NCBI GenBank assembly: GCA_913056495.1
Contig: CAJXMO010000003.1
Coordinates: forward strand, 124,001 to 188,000
Length of the DNA: 64,000 bases
Origin: an uncultured Alteromonadaceae bacterium
GTDB taxonomy: Bacteria > Pseudomonadota > Gammaproteobacteria > Enterobacterales > Alteromonadaceae
Reading direction: 5' to 3'
The position numbers were made by a program, and so were the translations under genes. Positions 34,903-44,901 of this stretch are shown piece by piece. The stretch's first letter is position 1; each line of letters starts with the position of its first letter. The notes beneath the pieces were generated by a model. The model made no database searches and was not told the origin of the DNA. It worked only from the letters and a program-made list of their open reading frames with translations.

Positions 34903-35103
34903 CCCAGAAGACGGTTTGAGAACATTTTTAAAGCGCAAGTTTACATTGTATGTTATCCACTATGGACTTTTTTGCGCATCAAAGTGCAATGATTTTTAGC
35001 ATTGGTGTTTGATAGCTGATACTTAGCTGCGCATTTTAAGGTGGAATTCGACTATCTATCCGATTAATATGACCCTCCTTTGTGACTCAAATTATAAAAA
35101 TAA

Positions 35104-35583
35104 ATGAATATATTAATCGTTTTCTCAGTCTTTGTGATTTTTTTAGCGGGTGTCTATTTTTGGCAAAAGCATCAGCAACAAAAAAACCAGGAAAGGTATG
35201 AATTTATTTCGCGTTTTAACAAACTTGAATTGAATCCTCGTCAACAGCTTCACTTATTATTACAGCAAATATTAACACCTGAGTATCGAATTCACTGCCA
35301 GGTTTCGCTGGCTAGTTTAATTTCGGTGGATGACAAAATACTCAAACAAAACTCACTTAAAAAGCTGATTGATTTTGTGATAACCGATAAACAAAACCAA
35401 GTTCTGGCTGTGATTGAACTGGATATGCGTGATGCTAGCCAGCGCAAAAATGATTGGGTGTTAAATTGTTTGAAAGGCCAACACTCGTTTATTCGAATCC
35501 AGCCACAACGCGAATATGATGCAGAAGCAATAGCTGAGCACCTGCAAACTGTATGTGGCCTGGCTGTTCGCAAAATCAGTTAA
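35104..35583 (+). CDS. DUF2726 membrane-anchored protein
   Basis: This 159-residue protein has one N-terminal TM helix (about 3-20) and a cytosolic domain resembling DUF2726: LNPRQQLHLLLQQILTPEYRIHCQVSLASLI, then KKLIDFVITDKQNQVLAVIELD. That is the pattern of a nuclease-like or topoisomerase-zinc-associated fold, with the IDFVI...AVIELD core. The usual cysteine region is absent. The function is unknown. It stands alone; no good ribosome-binding site was seen. Confidence 0.65.
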   Translation: MNILIVFSVFVIFLAGVYFWQKHQQQKNQERYEFISRFNKLELNPRQQLHLLLQQILTPEYRIHCQVSLASLISVDDKILKQNSLKKLIDFVITDKQNQVLAVIELDMRDASQRKNDWVLNCLKGQHSFIRIQPQREYDAEAIAEHLQTVCGLAVRKIS

Positions 35584-35836
35584 TTGTAGGAATGATTTTT
35601 AGCACTAAGGGCTAACTGTTGGCACCGGATTATAATTCAGTACAGATTTGTTTTAATAAAAAAGCAGGTTTAAATACAACTCAATTGTAAGCGTAAAAAG
35701 TTACAAAAGTAAAAATCTGAGGATAGGCATTTATACCTTTAAAGTGAGTGCCTATACAAACAGATTACCTGAAGACAACTATATTTAGATGAGCTTTGTC
35801 AGGCTCAAAATGGCGCATTTCAGGGGGATAAAATAG
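35584..35836. other. Gene-free stretch between convergent genes
   Basis: Together with the terminator that follows, this is the 328 bp between the DUF2726 and GH43 stop codons. It shows no convincing open frame, RNA gene or repeat. Confidence 0.35.
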
Positions 35837-35867
35837 AAGAGGCGATAATCTCAAATTATCGCCTCTT
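35837..35867. terminator. Terminator after the GH43 gene
   Basis: AAGAGGCGATAAT (35837-35849) pairs with ATTATCGCCTCTT (35855-35867), a 13-bp stem with a 5-nt loop. On the reverse strand CTATTTTAT follows. It lies 45 bp past the GH43 stop. Confidence 0.75.
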
Positions 35868-35911
35868 GGTAAGCTTATGTTAGATCAGTCGTTGATTGTT
35901 TGAAGCTTAGG

Positions 35912-38900
35912 TTAATCGGCCTGAGTGGCTAGTCGTTGTATATCACCCGCTTCCAGTACAGTATCAAAGACTTTAAATTCGTCAATATAACCGTTAAATG
36001 GTACATCTGGCCAGTAGTTTACACCCAATGCGAATTTTGTATTCTGGCCGCTGAATAAGTCACTCAGGCCACCCCAAGAAGCACTTTCAACCCCGTTTAC
36101 ATAAATCCGAGCTAGACCATTATCAACGGTAAAGGCAACATGAGTCCACTCATTGGTTGTTAACGGACCCGTTTGAGTATTAAACCAGGTGCCACTATCA
36201 AAGCTCCACAGGGTTGTGCCACCATCCCACCAGTTTTGAGGTAAAAAGCTTAGCCACTGGTCCGGACTATTGGCTGCAAATAGCATAGGTGTATGAACGG
36301 ATGTCGAAGTTGGGTTGACCCAGAATGAAACACTGTATTGATAATTATCAATAAGACCATCCGGCAGAGATACACCAGTGCTGCCATCCAGATACAATGC
36401 CTGTCCGTTAACACCTTCACCATAGTTTTCGTTACCACCGACTGTGCCAATCATAGGGCCAATAATAGTTGCATCTGTGTAGTTAGCCATAGATTCAACC
36501 AAGTGGTTATCAAAACTAAAATGAGCGCGAACAGTCAAAGGCGCGCCAAGCGATTTTATAGTTAATTCAAAATCGCGGGTAATTTGCTCGCCGCCAATTG
36601 AAATGGTTGCTGTTAAAGTAACGGGCTGATCCGGCTCACCAATTGCAGGGCGAGTGACTTGACCGGCACTGGTTAAGACACTGCTGTCGGATGTTTGCCA
36701 ACTGATTAAGGCGGTAAATTCACCTTTTTGTGGCAAGTTTAAATCATCCGTAACCGCTGCCACATTGCCTAGGTTAATCGAATTGGCGACAGTATCTAAC
36801 AATTGGGACTGAGTCAGCTGGTCAATATCTAAAGCAATGATTTCGTTGCGCGACAAGCTAGCGTCATAAATACTCAGTTGATCAATCACGCCATTAAATG
36901 CCTGATCCCAATAATTGACACCTAAAGCAAAAGCAGCATCAGCGTGAGAGAATAAATCGGCAATTTGACTGCCAGAGAATTTCTCTTCACCGTTTAAATA
37001 GACTTTGACTTCTCCTTGATTGACTGAAAAGGCCATGTGTGTCCATTGGTTAGCAGAAATGCGCTCTCCAGTCGTACCGTCAAACCAGGCGACACCACTC
37101 CATAACATAGTATTGCCATCCCAACCTTGCGGTAAAAAGCTTAACCAGGCATCATTTGACGCCGCGCCGAAAAATGCAGGTGTAAAGCCATTAATTTCAT
37201 TCGGATTAATCCAGAATGAAACTGTGTATTCGTAGTTGGAAATCAGGTTTTTCGGTAACTGAACGCCTCGGCTGCCATCTAGCCATAATGCCTGACCTTT
37301 GATGCCCTGAGTATATTCTGAATCTGCACCGGGCAGACCTAGTTTATCTCCGATTGAAATAGCATCAGAAAAGGCTCCAAAGCTGTCGCTCAAGTTATTT
37401 TCAAATTCAAATTGAGCAATCCGGTTATAGATACTTCGAGCTTTAACTGTGATAACAAATTGTTTTTCGACTTGTTCACCGTTGACTTCAATTAAAGCTG
37501 TTAAAGTAACAACTGCATCCGGTTCACCGGCTGAAGGTCGAGTGACAGTACCCTGATCTGAAATAACCTCAGGATTCGAACTTTGCCAGGTTATAGTGGC
37601 GCCGCGTGTTGCACGTGTTGGTAATTCGATTTGGCTGGCAGTAATAGTTGATTTAAAGCTTAAATCATCGGTAATAGACGCTATAATTTGTTCGCTTGTT
37701 TTGGTTGCCAGTTTAGAACCCCAAACCGTGATACCATCGGTTGAAAGTGCTGTAAACGCAGGCACAAGCCGAGCCAGAGTATCATTGTATTGCCACTTTA
37801 TGACCCCGTTGAACGTGCCCCCATTGAAACCCGGCTGACTGTCTAGTTGCAGACTAATTAAGCTAGGATCATTATCAGAAATAAAGTACAAACCTGTATA
37901 TTCACCAGTGACTTCGCCGTTTTCTGTCAATGAGATATACACAGACGTTTTCGCCTCTGTATTGGTATCATGCTCATGATTGATAAATCGATAGTCACCT
38001 ACGATATCGTAAGCACTAACATTGCTTTCACCTTCAATCGGCACATATCTATGAGGTGACGCAACCAGCCAATCGTCTTCATTAATATACATTTCATGTA
38101 CCCGAATCGCATGGGCTTCACCGCGGTTTGGAAAACGTGTATGAGTAATTAATAAATGTTTGTCTAACGCTTCATCATAATACGCTGAGTTATGGCCCGG
38201 AGAGAGATAACCCTGACTAATGCCTTCATCGCCCACTTCAGCAATAAATGTAAAACCACCCATGAGTTTAACGCCATGTTCTTGCGGATCGCCCCAAACA
38301 TCAGCCATATTAAAGCCTTCAGCATCATAGAAAGGGCCGTTAGGTTGACGAGATCGAGAAATACGCATGTTATAGCCGCCATCAGAATTAAAGCCACCTA
38401 ACGAAGTAAACAGGTAATAATAATCACTGACCGGGCTGTAGAGCATGTAGGAACCTTCGTTCGCATAAAAATTCCCGCCGGTTAAACGTGTGCCATAGCC
38501 TTGTCCCGGTTTTGGCATGGCTGTTTCTTCGTCCATTTCTAAAACCCAGATCCCACCAAAGTGAGAGCCATAAATCATCCACAAGCCACCGTTTTTGTCA
38601 TAAAAAACATCCGGATCAATTGCATTTGGCATTTGTCCGTCAATATAACGGTCAATCCCTTGCGGTAAGTCATCGGCAGTGACACTGCTGACAGTACCTG
38701 ATTTTAAAAATACGCCTTTATCGACATAAGGCCCTTCAATCTTGTCAGATACTGCTACCCCCAAGTAGGAGTGTGGCATATTACACACGCCTGATCCTGG
38801 ATTGGCACAGTGGTTATAATAGAAATAATATTTACCATCACTGAGTTGAATCACATCAGACGCCCATGAACCAACATGACCGCCTGTCCAGTCAATCGCT

Positions 38901-39583
38901 TCCGGCAGAGCTGCTTCATAACTGGGCGAGAATAAAATACCATTGGTAAAATTGTCGCCGTCGTTCAGTGCTTGCCAGTTCATTAAATCAGTTGATTTTG
39001 CAGCGGCTAGGTGTGAACCAAATACATAATAGGTATCGTTCGTTTTAATAACAGAAGGATCATGCACGCCATAATCATTAAGCTGAATATTTGATACTTC
39101 GACACTCGGTCTGTCTATTTGCTCTAAATGCGCTGAATAAGTGAATCTGCCGCCTTTTCGGTTTGAAGCCACCTTGTCATTCACGCTTTCATCTTTTTTA
39201 TCTGGAAAGCTAAATTTACCTTGTTGGCGTTCAAAAATAATTTTTGTACTGGCGCTGGGATCGCTTAACTCAAAGTAGGGTAGACCTTCACCGGTTACGC
39301 CGTCTGCATTTTGTACTGATAAGCTACTAGCATTCACCACCAGACGAAATGGACCGGTAAGCTGGGTTTGTTGAACCCGCGATATGCTATTTTCGGTATA
39401 AAATTGCGTTCCTTTCAGGTTTGTTGGTTTGCTTTTCTCAATGCTTACACTGTCTACTTCAACCCAGAAGTTATCGGCAGCAGACGCCGTCACATTGAGC
39501 AAGGGCTGACTTAAAATTAATAGAGAGAGCGCTCTGAGCTTTGTGAATCTGATTGATTTCTTATGCAGTTTTAGATTATCCAT
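35912..39583 (-). CDS. Secreted GH43 arabinanase-like enzyme with two Ig-like/LamG modules
   Basis: This 1223-residue exported protein has a signal peptide of about 36 residues. The GH43 five-bladed propeller spans about 165-510, with the likely base Asp in VHDPSVIK (~174), the modulating Asp in DPDVFYD (~325) and the acid Glu in NEGSYML (~373). It is closest in appearance to endo-1,5-alpha-arabinanases. A small beta domain follows. Then comes a module repeated twice: an atrophied bacterial Ig-like domain (about 631-717 and 927-1012; ITWQSSNPEVIS and ISWQTSDSSVLT) and a LamG/concanavalin-like domain (about 718-914 and 1018-1217; VSFWINP, WTHMAFSV and VSFWVNP, WTHVAFTV). The repeated LamG pair probably binds polysaccharide. 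It is monocistronic, with a perfect palindrome about 75 bp upstream. Confidence 0.85.
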   Translation of the reverse strand: MDNLKLHKKSIRFTKLRALSLLILSQPLLNVTASAADNFWVEVDSVSIEKSKPTNLKGTQFYTENSISRVQQTQLTGPFRLVVNASSLSVQNADGVTGEGLPYFELSDPSASTKIIFERQQGKFSFPDKKDESVNDKVASNRKGGRFTYSAHLEQIDRPSVEVSNIQLNDYGVHDPSVIKTNDTYYVFGSHLAAAKSTDLMNWQALNDGDNFTNGILFSPSYEAALPEAIDWTGGHVGSWASDVIQLSDGKYYFYYNHCANPGSGVCNMPHSYLGVAVSDKIEGPYVDKGVFLKSGTVSSVTADDLPQGIDRYIDGQMPNAIDPDVFYDKNGGLWMIYGSHFGGIWVLEMDEETAMPKPGQGYGTRLTGGNFYANEGSYMLYSPVSDYYYLFTSLGGFNSDGGYNMRISRSRQPNGPFYDAEGFNMADVWGDPQEHGVKLMGGFTFIAEVGDEGISQGYLSPGHNSAYYDEALDKHLLITHTRFPNRGEAHAIRVHEMYINEDDWLVASPHRYVPIEGESNVSAYDIVGDYRFINHEHDTNTEAKTSVYISLTENGEVTGEYTGLYFISDNDPSLISLQLDSQPGFNGGTFNGVIKWQYNDTLARLVPAFTALSTDGITVWGSKLATKTSEQIIASITDDLSFKSTITASQIELPTRATRGATITWQSSNPEVISDQGTVTRPSAGEPDAVVTLTALIEVNGEQVEKQFVITVKARSIYNRIAQFEFENNLSDSFGAFSDAISIGDKLGLPGADSEYTQGIKGQALWLDGSRGVQLPKNLISNYEYTVSFWINPNEINGFTPAFFGAASNDAWLSFLPQGWDGNTMLWSGVAWFDGTTGERISANQWTHMAFSVNQGEVKVYLNGEEKFSGSQIADLFSHADAAFALGVNYWDQAFNGVIDQLSIYDASLSRNEIIALDIDQLTQSQLLDTVANSINLGNVAAVTDDLNLPQKGEFTALISWQTSDSSVLTSAGQVTRPAIGEPDQPVTLTATISIGGEQITRDFELTIKSLGAPLTVRAHFSFDNHLVESMANYTDATIIGPMIGTVGGNENYGEGVNGQALYLDGSTGVSLPDGLIDNYQYSVSFWVNPTSTSVHTPMLFAANSPDQWLSFLPQNWWDGGTTLWSFDSGTWFNTQTGPLTTNEWTHVAFTVDNGLARIYVNGVESASWGGLSDLFSGQNTKFALGVNYWPDVPFNGYIDEFKVFDTVLEAGDIQRLATQAD

Positions 39584-40213
39584 TTTGCTTTCCTTGCTTC
39601 CTTGTTAAGTGAAATTTGTGGAAAACTGTAATTGTCCCAATTTAAATTATATTTCAGTGCCAATTGGCAGGATTGCATTGCACCTTTTAACCGTATCGTC
39701 ATTTTCGTTCCTGAGTTATTTTTAATATTGTAATTTCATCATACTATATAACAAATAATTTAATTATGTAAATTAAAGGTTGCTGGTATGATGTCTTCAT
39801 TAATTAGGCTGATATCACAATTAAATAAATGAAAGGGAATAAATGCAGAGGTATTAACTGACATTGGCGTTTTATAAAAATTATCGATTGATTATGTGGT
39901 CAAATATGTATGGATTAAAGCTACAGTGGTTTTAAATGGATGAAATAGGGATGTTTTTATTCAAGAGGCTGGTAATTGTTTTAATCAGATGAATCAACTT
40001 GGAAATGCACTTAAAAATGTTTATTTAATTTTTTGATTGATTAGCTTATTGCAAAGAGAATTTTTAAAGTTCAATCGGCCTTTGGCTGCAACTTTTGGCA
40101 CGGGTAAAAAAGCAGAGTGCTGTTTCTTTTCGATTTAAATTGAGTACTTGTTTATATGTGATTTGTAAAATCGGGAATGAAACAGGATTTTATACAGATA
40201 GTGCTTTAAGAAT
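39584..40213. other. 630-bp gene-free region between GH43 gene and tRNA-Val
   Basis: It should contain the GH43 promoter at its left end. One perfect palindrome is listed separately. The rest is AT-rich without a convincing open frame, hairpin terminator or RNA gene. Confidence 0.4.
39658..39669. promoter_or_regulatory. Palindrome TGCCAATTGGCA upstream of the GH43 gene
   Basis: A perfect 12-bp palindrome lies 75 bp before the GH43 start codon, in the promoter zone. It could be an operator for a sugar-responsive repressor; no cognate regulator is in the window. Confidence 0.4.
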
Positions 40214-40290
40214 TGGTACGACCGAGTGGACTCGAACCACCGACCCCTACCATGTCAAGGTAGTGCTCTAACCAGCTGAGCTACGGTCGT
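40214..40290 (-). tRNA. tRNA-Val (anticodon GAC)
   Basis: On the reverse strand, 77 nt fold as a cloverleaf. Acceptor ACGACCG pairs with CGGTCGT. The D-arm is GCTCAGCTGGTTAGAGC. Anticodon stem CTACC/GGTAG encloses TTGACAT (GAC, reading GUC). The T-arm is GGTGG-TTCGAGT-CCACT. Discriminator A and the CCA end are encoded. It closely resembles E. coli valV/valW. Confidence 0.95.
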
Positions 40291-40391
40291 ACATTTTAGA
40301 TGTTGGCTAAGCAACGGCGCGAATATTAGCGATTCGCTTTGCTATTGGCAAGCATTATTTACTAAAAAAAGTTTGTTTGCTTTATTTTTGT

Positions 40392-41402
40392 TCATTTAGG
40401 CATTAATCCGCATTGTTTAAACAGAGATTGCCAGCTTTTGGTATGTTGCTCAATGCCTAACCTGAAATGGTCATAAACAGACTGATTGCCTTGGGTAAGG
40501 TATCTCTGGCCAAAATCGCTTTGTTGAATTTGGCTGTTGCGCCACAGCTTATCGAGTTTAGGCGCTATCTCACTCTGTATTTTATCAAGTTTTGCTAGAT
40601 GAGGCTGGAGCAGGGCAACATAATATTTAAAAAAGACGTTTTCCAGATATTCTATTTCGGTCGGTTTAAACTCATTTCGGCAGGCTTGTTTATTAACTTG
40701 GTAATCAATCATAGCTGATACCTGATTCAACTGTGCCCCAGTATATTCGAGCGTATAGAATAATCGGCTTAGAAAATGACGGTTGTATAAACCAGATAAG
40801 CTATTTTTAAAATTATTGATTTCAAGTTCAGAGCTGGCCCGATTCGGATAACTGTTAATGAGCTCAGTCAGCGAATTTAAAAAGTTTAAACTGGCATTCA
40901 AACCTTGCGAATCTGAAATTAATAGTTTTTGACTGGATACATAAAGTGATTGTAAAGGTTCAGCTTCAATTAAATAATTATTCACTAAACTCGGCCAGTT
41001 TTTTTGTTTTGCCTGTAAGAGTTGGTTTAATAATTCGCTGTTTTCAGAATGTTTAAGTGCTTCGCAGAAGGTTAACGCGTCTAACAGACGTTTTTCATAT
41101 ATCAGACGATTGGACGGCGAATGGATTTTGCCCAAACTGGAATTACGTTCGCCGATAAAGCTTTGTAGTTGACATTCTTTGACTGACAGTGCCTTGAATA
41201 GATTAATCTCGACTGAACTTAACCTGACTTCATATTCTGCTTTATTCTGCTCAAACTGATAAGGATACAGATAAAGTGGGTCCGCTTGATATTCAGTCAA
41301 GGTTGCTATCCGATCTGGAAAATCTGCCCACTCGGACTCCAGCGGCTCTGTTTGACAGCCGGATAAGATGAGTAACACAACAGGAAGTAAGCCTTTAATC
41401 AT
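40392..41402 (-). CDS. DUF3080 lipoprotein
   Basis: This 336-residue protein has a lipoprotein signal peptide with lipobox LSGC (C16). The rest is largely helical, with the family segments WADFPDRIATLTEYQ, LFKALSVKECQLQSFIGERNSSLGKIHSPSNRLIYE and LLNALTFC-like cysteine positions. This fits DUF3080, known only from gammaproteobacteria and of unknown function. Its start overlaps the end of the upstream MATE transporter gene by 8 bp, so the two are co-translated. Confidence 0.8.
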   Translation of the reverse strand: MIKGLLPVVLLILSGCQTEPLESEWADFPDRIATLTEYQADPLYLYPYQFEQNKAEYEVRLSSVEINLFKALSVKECQLQSFIGERNSSLGKIHSPSNRLIYEKRLLDALTFCEALKHSENSELLNQLLQAKQKNWPSLVNNYLIEAEPLQSLYVSSQKLLISDSQGLNASLNFLNSLTELINSYPNRASSELEINNFKNSLSGLYNRHFLSRLFYTLEYTGAQLNQVSAMIDYQVNKQACRNEFKPTEIEYLENVFFKYYVALLQPHLAKLDKIQSEIAPKLDKLWRNSQIQQSDFGQRYLTQGNQSVYDHFRLGIEQHTKSWQSLFKQCGLMPK

Positions 41403-42729
41403 AATGTCGCCAAAAATAAATCAGTCTCATACTCAGTAGTACGGCTGACATCGACAAACTGATTAATAATCCAATCCAATAAGCGCTGACACCGAGCGCT
41501 TCAATCAGCCAGTTGGTTTCTGCGAGCAGATAACCCATAGGAAACCCGATAAACCAGTATGATAGCAAAACGAGCAGCATGGGCTTTTGCGTATCTGCAT
41601 AACCGCGCAAACTGGCCGCTACTATGGTTTGAATGCCGTCGGATAATTGAAATATAGCTGCCCAGAATAATAAAGACATAGCAATCAGGAAAACTTGTGC
41701 TGAATCACTGAAAAAAGGAATAAACCAACTGCGCAATATCAAAATAGTGATACAGGAAAACACAGCAAATAAAACACATAATAAGATGCCTGACTGAGCG
41801 ACTTTTTTAGCAGAGTCGGGATCTTTTTGTCCGAGTTTTTGTCCGATTAATACAGTTGTTGCCATACCCAGGCTTAATGGCACCATATAGAAATTAGTTG
41901 TCACGTTAAGCGCGATTTGATGCGCTGCAGCCGGAAAAGTACCATGGGTTGCTATGGCCAGTGCTACCGCACCAAATAAAGCTAATTCCATAAAAATCGT
42001 AAATCCGATAGGGATACCAAGTTTTATCAAATAATATAAATCAGCAGGGTGAGGTAGGGATAACTTAAATTGTTGCAATGCATTTTTGGTCGCAGATTTA
42101 AACCGGGTCAATATGATGAGGCCGAGCATTAAAATCGCAGTTGAGATTGACGTTGCTATACCACACCCTGCACCACCAAATGCGGGGACAGGACCGGCAC
42201 CATAAATAAATAGCCAATTAAGCGGTATATTAAGCAACATAGCAAATAAGCTTAGCACCATCAGTGGCTTGGTTTCGCCGACTGCTTCGTTGAGATAACG
42301 AAAGCAGGCGATAATGCATACAAATGGCAAGCCAAAACTGAGATAAAATAAATATTCTTTGCCGATACTTTGCAATTTCTGGTCTAAATCCAGCCAGACT
42401 AAAAACTGATCTGAAAAACTCAGTACGATTAACGTAAAAATACAGGTAATAATCGCAAGCCAAAGCCCCTGATTAAAGTATTTTGCCAATTTATGATAAT
42501 CGCTTTCTCCGTAAGCATGGGAAAGTACAGGGGCCAGTACCATAATTACGCCCATGCAGAAAAAGTAAGCTGGATGCCAGATAGATAAACTCGTTCCTAC
42601 AGCCGCCATATCCGCTTCGCTGACCTGAGCTGACATCAGTAGATCTATGGTGACCATTAGGGTCTGAATGCTTTGTGTAATGAAAATCGGCCACGCCAAT
42701 TTGCAAATTTTAGACAGGTAAGAAAACAA
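41395..42729 (-). CDS. MATE-family efflux transporter (NorM-like)
   Basis: This 444-residue inner-membrane protein has 12 hydrophobic segments in two MatE halves. The first half starts KLAWPIFITQSIQTLMVTIDLLMSAQVSEADMAAVG, the typical MATE N-terminus, and the second has LGIPIGFTIFMELALFGAVALAI and MATTVLIGQKLGQKDP. It is a sodium- or proton-driven exporter of cationic compounds; substrate unknown. It is transcribed with the DUF3080 gene. Confidence 0.9.
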   Translation of the reverse strand: MFSYLSKICKLAWPIFITQSIQTLMVTIDLLMSAQVSEADMAAVGTSLSIWHPAYFFCMGVIMVLAPVLSHAYGESDYHKLAKYFNQGLWLAIITCIFTLIVLSFSDQFLVWLDLDQKLQSIGKEYLFYLSFGLPFVCIIACFRYLNEAVGETKPLMVLSLFAMLLNIPLNWLFIYGAGPVPAFGGAGCGIATSISTAILMLGLIILTRFKSATKNALQQFKLSLPHPADLYYLIKLGIPIGFTIFMELALFGAVALAIATHGTFPAAAHQIALNVTTNFYMVPLSLGMATTVLIGQKLGQKDPDSAKKVAQSGILLCVLFAVFSCITILILRSWFIPFFSDSAQVFLIAMSLLFWAAIFQLSDGIQTIVAASLRGYADTQKPMLLVLLSYWFIGFPMGYLLAETNWLIEALGVSAYWIGLLISLSMSAVLLSMRLIYFWRHYD

Positions 42730-42814
42730 AGTTAAGCGCTGAGTGAATAAAATAAAAAAGCAGTATACTGGAAGGACAGGGGCAGTGTCAGTAAATCAGC
42801 CCAGTAATAAACAA

Positions 42815-42839
42815 AAAAGCCATTCAAAGAATGGCTTTT
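42815..42839. terminator. Terminator after the gltA 3' repeat region
   Basis: AAAAGCCATTC (42815-42825) and GAATGGCTTTT (42829-42839) form an 11-bp stem with an AAA loop. On the reverse strand it is followed by TTTTGTTTATT. It lies about 155 bp past the gltA stop, after the 48-bp repeats, so those repeats would be in the gltA mRNA. Confidence 0.8.
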
Positions 42840-42840
42840 G

Positions 42841-42970
42841 CTTACATGGACGTAAGTACTTGGAATTTGTCGGGAACTAAATTCCGTCCTTACATGGACG
42901 TAAGTACTTGGAATTTGTCGGGAACTAAATTCCGTGCTTACAAGGATGTAAGTACTTAGAATTTGTCAGC
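42841..42970. repeat. 48-bp tandem repeat, about 2.7 copies, each with two hairpins
   Basis: Copies start at 42841, 42889 and 42937. The first two are nearly identical; the third has several changes and is cut short. Each full unit contains two inverted repeats: CTTAC-N6-GTAAG and GGAATTT-N10-AAATTCC. The array lies in the 3' untranslated region of gltA, between the stop codon and a hairpin terminator. Confidence 0.85.
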
Positions 42971-42995
42971 AAAAATACCTTGCTGACCAATTCTA

Positions 42996-44276
42996 TTATT
43001 TTTTAATTGGCGTAAATTCGCGTTCTGCTTCACCTGTGTATAACTGGCGAGGACGGCCGATTTTAGCACCCGGCTGGCTTAACATCTCATGCCAGTGAGA
43101 AATCCAACCTATGGTACGTGACATTGCGAAAATCACAGTGAACATGTTAGTCGGAATGCCAATCGCTTTTAAAATGATACCAGAATAGAAATCTACATTC
43201 GGGTATAATTTTTTGCTGATGAAGTATTCATCTTCCAACGCAATTTGCTCAAGACGCATTGCGATATCTAATAGCGGATCTTTGATACCTAACGAGTTTA
43301 ATACTTCGTGACAGGTTTCACGCATTACTTTTGCGCGAGGGTCAAAGTTTTTGTAAACGCGGTGACCAAAGCCCATTAGACGGAAGGGGTCATTTTTGTC
43401 TTTTGCACGCGCTACATATTCGTCAATGCGGTCAACTGAACCTATTTCTTCAAGCATATTTAAACAGGCTTCGTTTGCGCCGCCGTGAGCTGGTCCCCAT
43501 AGAGAAGCGATACCCGCTGCAATACAAGCATATGGATTTGCGCCTGAAGAACCGGCTAAACGCACAGTCGATGTCGAAGCGTTTTGCTCGTGATCTGCGT
43601 GAAGGGTAAAGATTCTATCCATTGCTTTAGCAACCGCTGGTTCGATTTTGTAATCTTCAGCCGGTACAGAAAACATCATGTTTAGGAAGTTTTCTGAATA
43701 AGATAAATCATTTTTTGGATAAACGAATGGTTGGCCAATGCTGTATTTGTAACACATAGCTGCGATAGTTGGCAGCTTGGCAACTAAGCGAGTTGCACAT
43801 CTGACTCTCTGATCTGCATCAGTGATATCCAGGTCTCTGTGATAGAAAGACGATAATGCACCCACGATGCCACATAACATCGCCATAGGATGAGCATCTC
43901 GACGAAAACCACGGAAGAAAAACTCGATACCTTCATGAACCATAGTATGGTTTTTAATTGTACCGACAAATTCTTTATATTCTTCTTCTGTTGGCGCATT
44001 TCCATGTAACAACAAATAGCAAACTTCTAAATAGTCAGCCTGTGTTGCTAGTTGAGCAATAGGGTAACCTCGGTGAAGCAATACACCTTTTGCACCATCG
44101 ATAAAGGTGATCTCAGATTCACAAGAACCAGTAGCTAAAAAGCCTGGGTCGAATGTGAAGTGACCATACTTACCTAATGAGCGGACATCGATTACATCTT
44201 GGCCTAATGTACCGGACATAATTGGTAGTTCAACTTGTTGTCCGTCAATAGTGAGGATGGCTTTCTTGTCAGCCAT
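42996..44276 (-). CDS. gltA: Citrate synthase (type II, hexameric)
   Basis: GltA condenses oxaloacetate and acetyl-CoA at entry to the TCA cycle. From the ATG at 44276 (AGGAGA 7 bases upstream) it gives 426 residues, matching E. coli (427). An in-frame ATG at 44309 would add 11 unusual residues. Catalytic segments are [22 protein letters not shown] (active-site His), [17 protein letters not shown] loop, [15 protein letters not shown] and the aspartate in [11 protein letters not shown]. It is divergent from sdhC across a long AT-rich region, as in E. coli. Confidence 0.96.
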   Translation of the reverse strand: MADKKAILTIDGQQVELPIMSGTLGQDVIDVRSLGKYGHFTFDPGFLATGSCESEITFIDGAKGVLLHRGYPIAQLATQADYLEVCYLLLHGNAPTEEEYKEFVGTIKNHTMVHEGIEFFFRGFRRDAHPMAMLCGIVGALSSFYHRDLDITDADQRVRCATRLVAKLPTIAAMCYKYSIGQPFVYPKNDLSYSENFLNMMFSVPAEDYKIEPAVAKAMDRIFTLHADHEQNASTSTVRLAGSSGANPYACIAAGIASLWGPAHGGANEACLNMLEEIGSVDRIDEYVARAKDKNDPFRLMGFGHRVYKNFDPRAKVMRETCHEVLNSLGIKDPLLDIAMRLEQIALEDEYFISKKLYPNVDFYSGIILKAIGIPTNMFTVIFAMSRTIGWISHWHEMLSQPGAKIGRPRQLYTGEAEREFTPIKK

Positions 44277-44901
44277 AGAAATTCTCCTTTCGAGCAAGTC
44301 ATGCGACATGTGATTTTAATTATTAATACTTAAAACCGACTAGGAAAGTCAATTTATAGAACTTTAGTACTTTACCTGATAATCCGCTGTGCCGATAGGG
44401 CAATTTTGCAATCTTGACAAAATTCGTCAGCGTGTAATTAAAAATTAAGCAGATTCTGCCTGTTTTTTGTTATATCAGAAAAATGTTCGGTTAAACAGTA
44501 TAGATACTTCATAACTGCATTAGTACTCAGGGTCTGTCTAACACTAGACTGGATTATCTGTTAATTGCATTATCGCAATACAAAAACTACCAGCCAATAT
44601 TCAATCAGACGACCACATACTAGCCTAATTTTGGCTTAAGCCATACTAAAAAAGCATTCACTTGAAAAATGGGTTTAATTCATTAAAAAAATGAACTTTT
44701 GTTAAAAAATTAATGTATAAACTTAAAGAATTTATTTGAAGTTACCTCTTTCTATGTAAATAGTGAAAATTTCGAATTTTTATTAAAAAAGTACTTTTAA
44801 ATAAATTGTAAAGTCATATAGTTAACTTGTGAGTATTGGCTATACTTTACGGCGCGACGCGAGATAGGTAATCACAAACTAAAAACAAGTGGGATAATTC
44901 A
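44277..44901. other. Divergent control region gltA / sdhC
   Basis: About 625 bp of strongly AT-rich DNA without an open frame; it must hold the promoters of gltA and the sdh operon. The only clear symmetric element is GTCTA-ACAC-TAGAC at 44536-44549. I could not place ArcA or CRP sites with confidence. Confidence 0.4.

Noticed and set aside
40214..40290. Possible integration (att) site for a mobile element at the tRNA-Val 3' end.
   Set aside because: No integrase gene and no second copy of the tRNA end were seen on either side.
42841..42970. The 48-bp repeat as a CRISPR or integration site.
   Set aside because: The units are contiguous with no unique spacers, and no integrase or cas gene is nearby.
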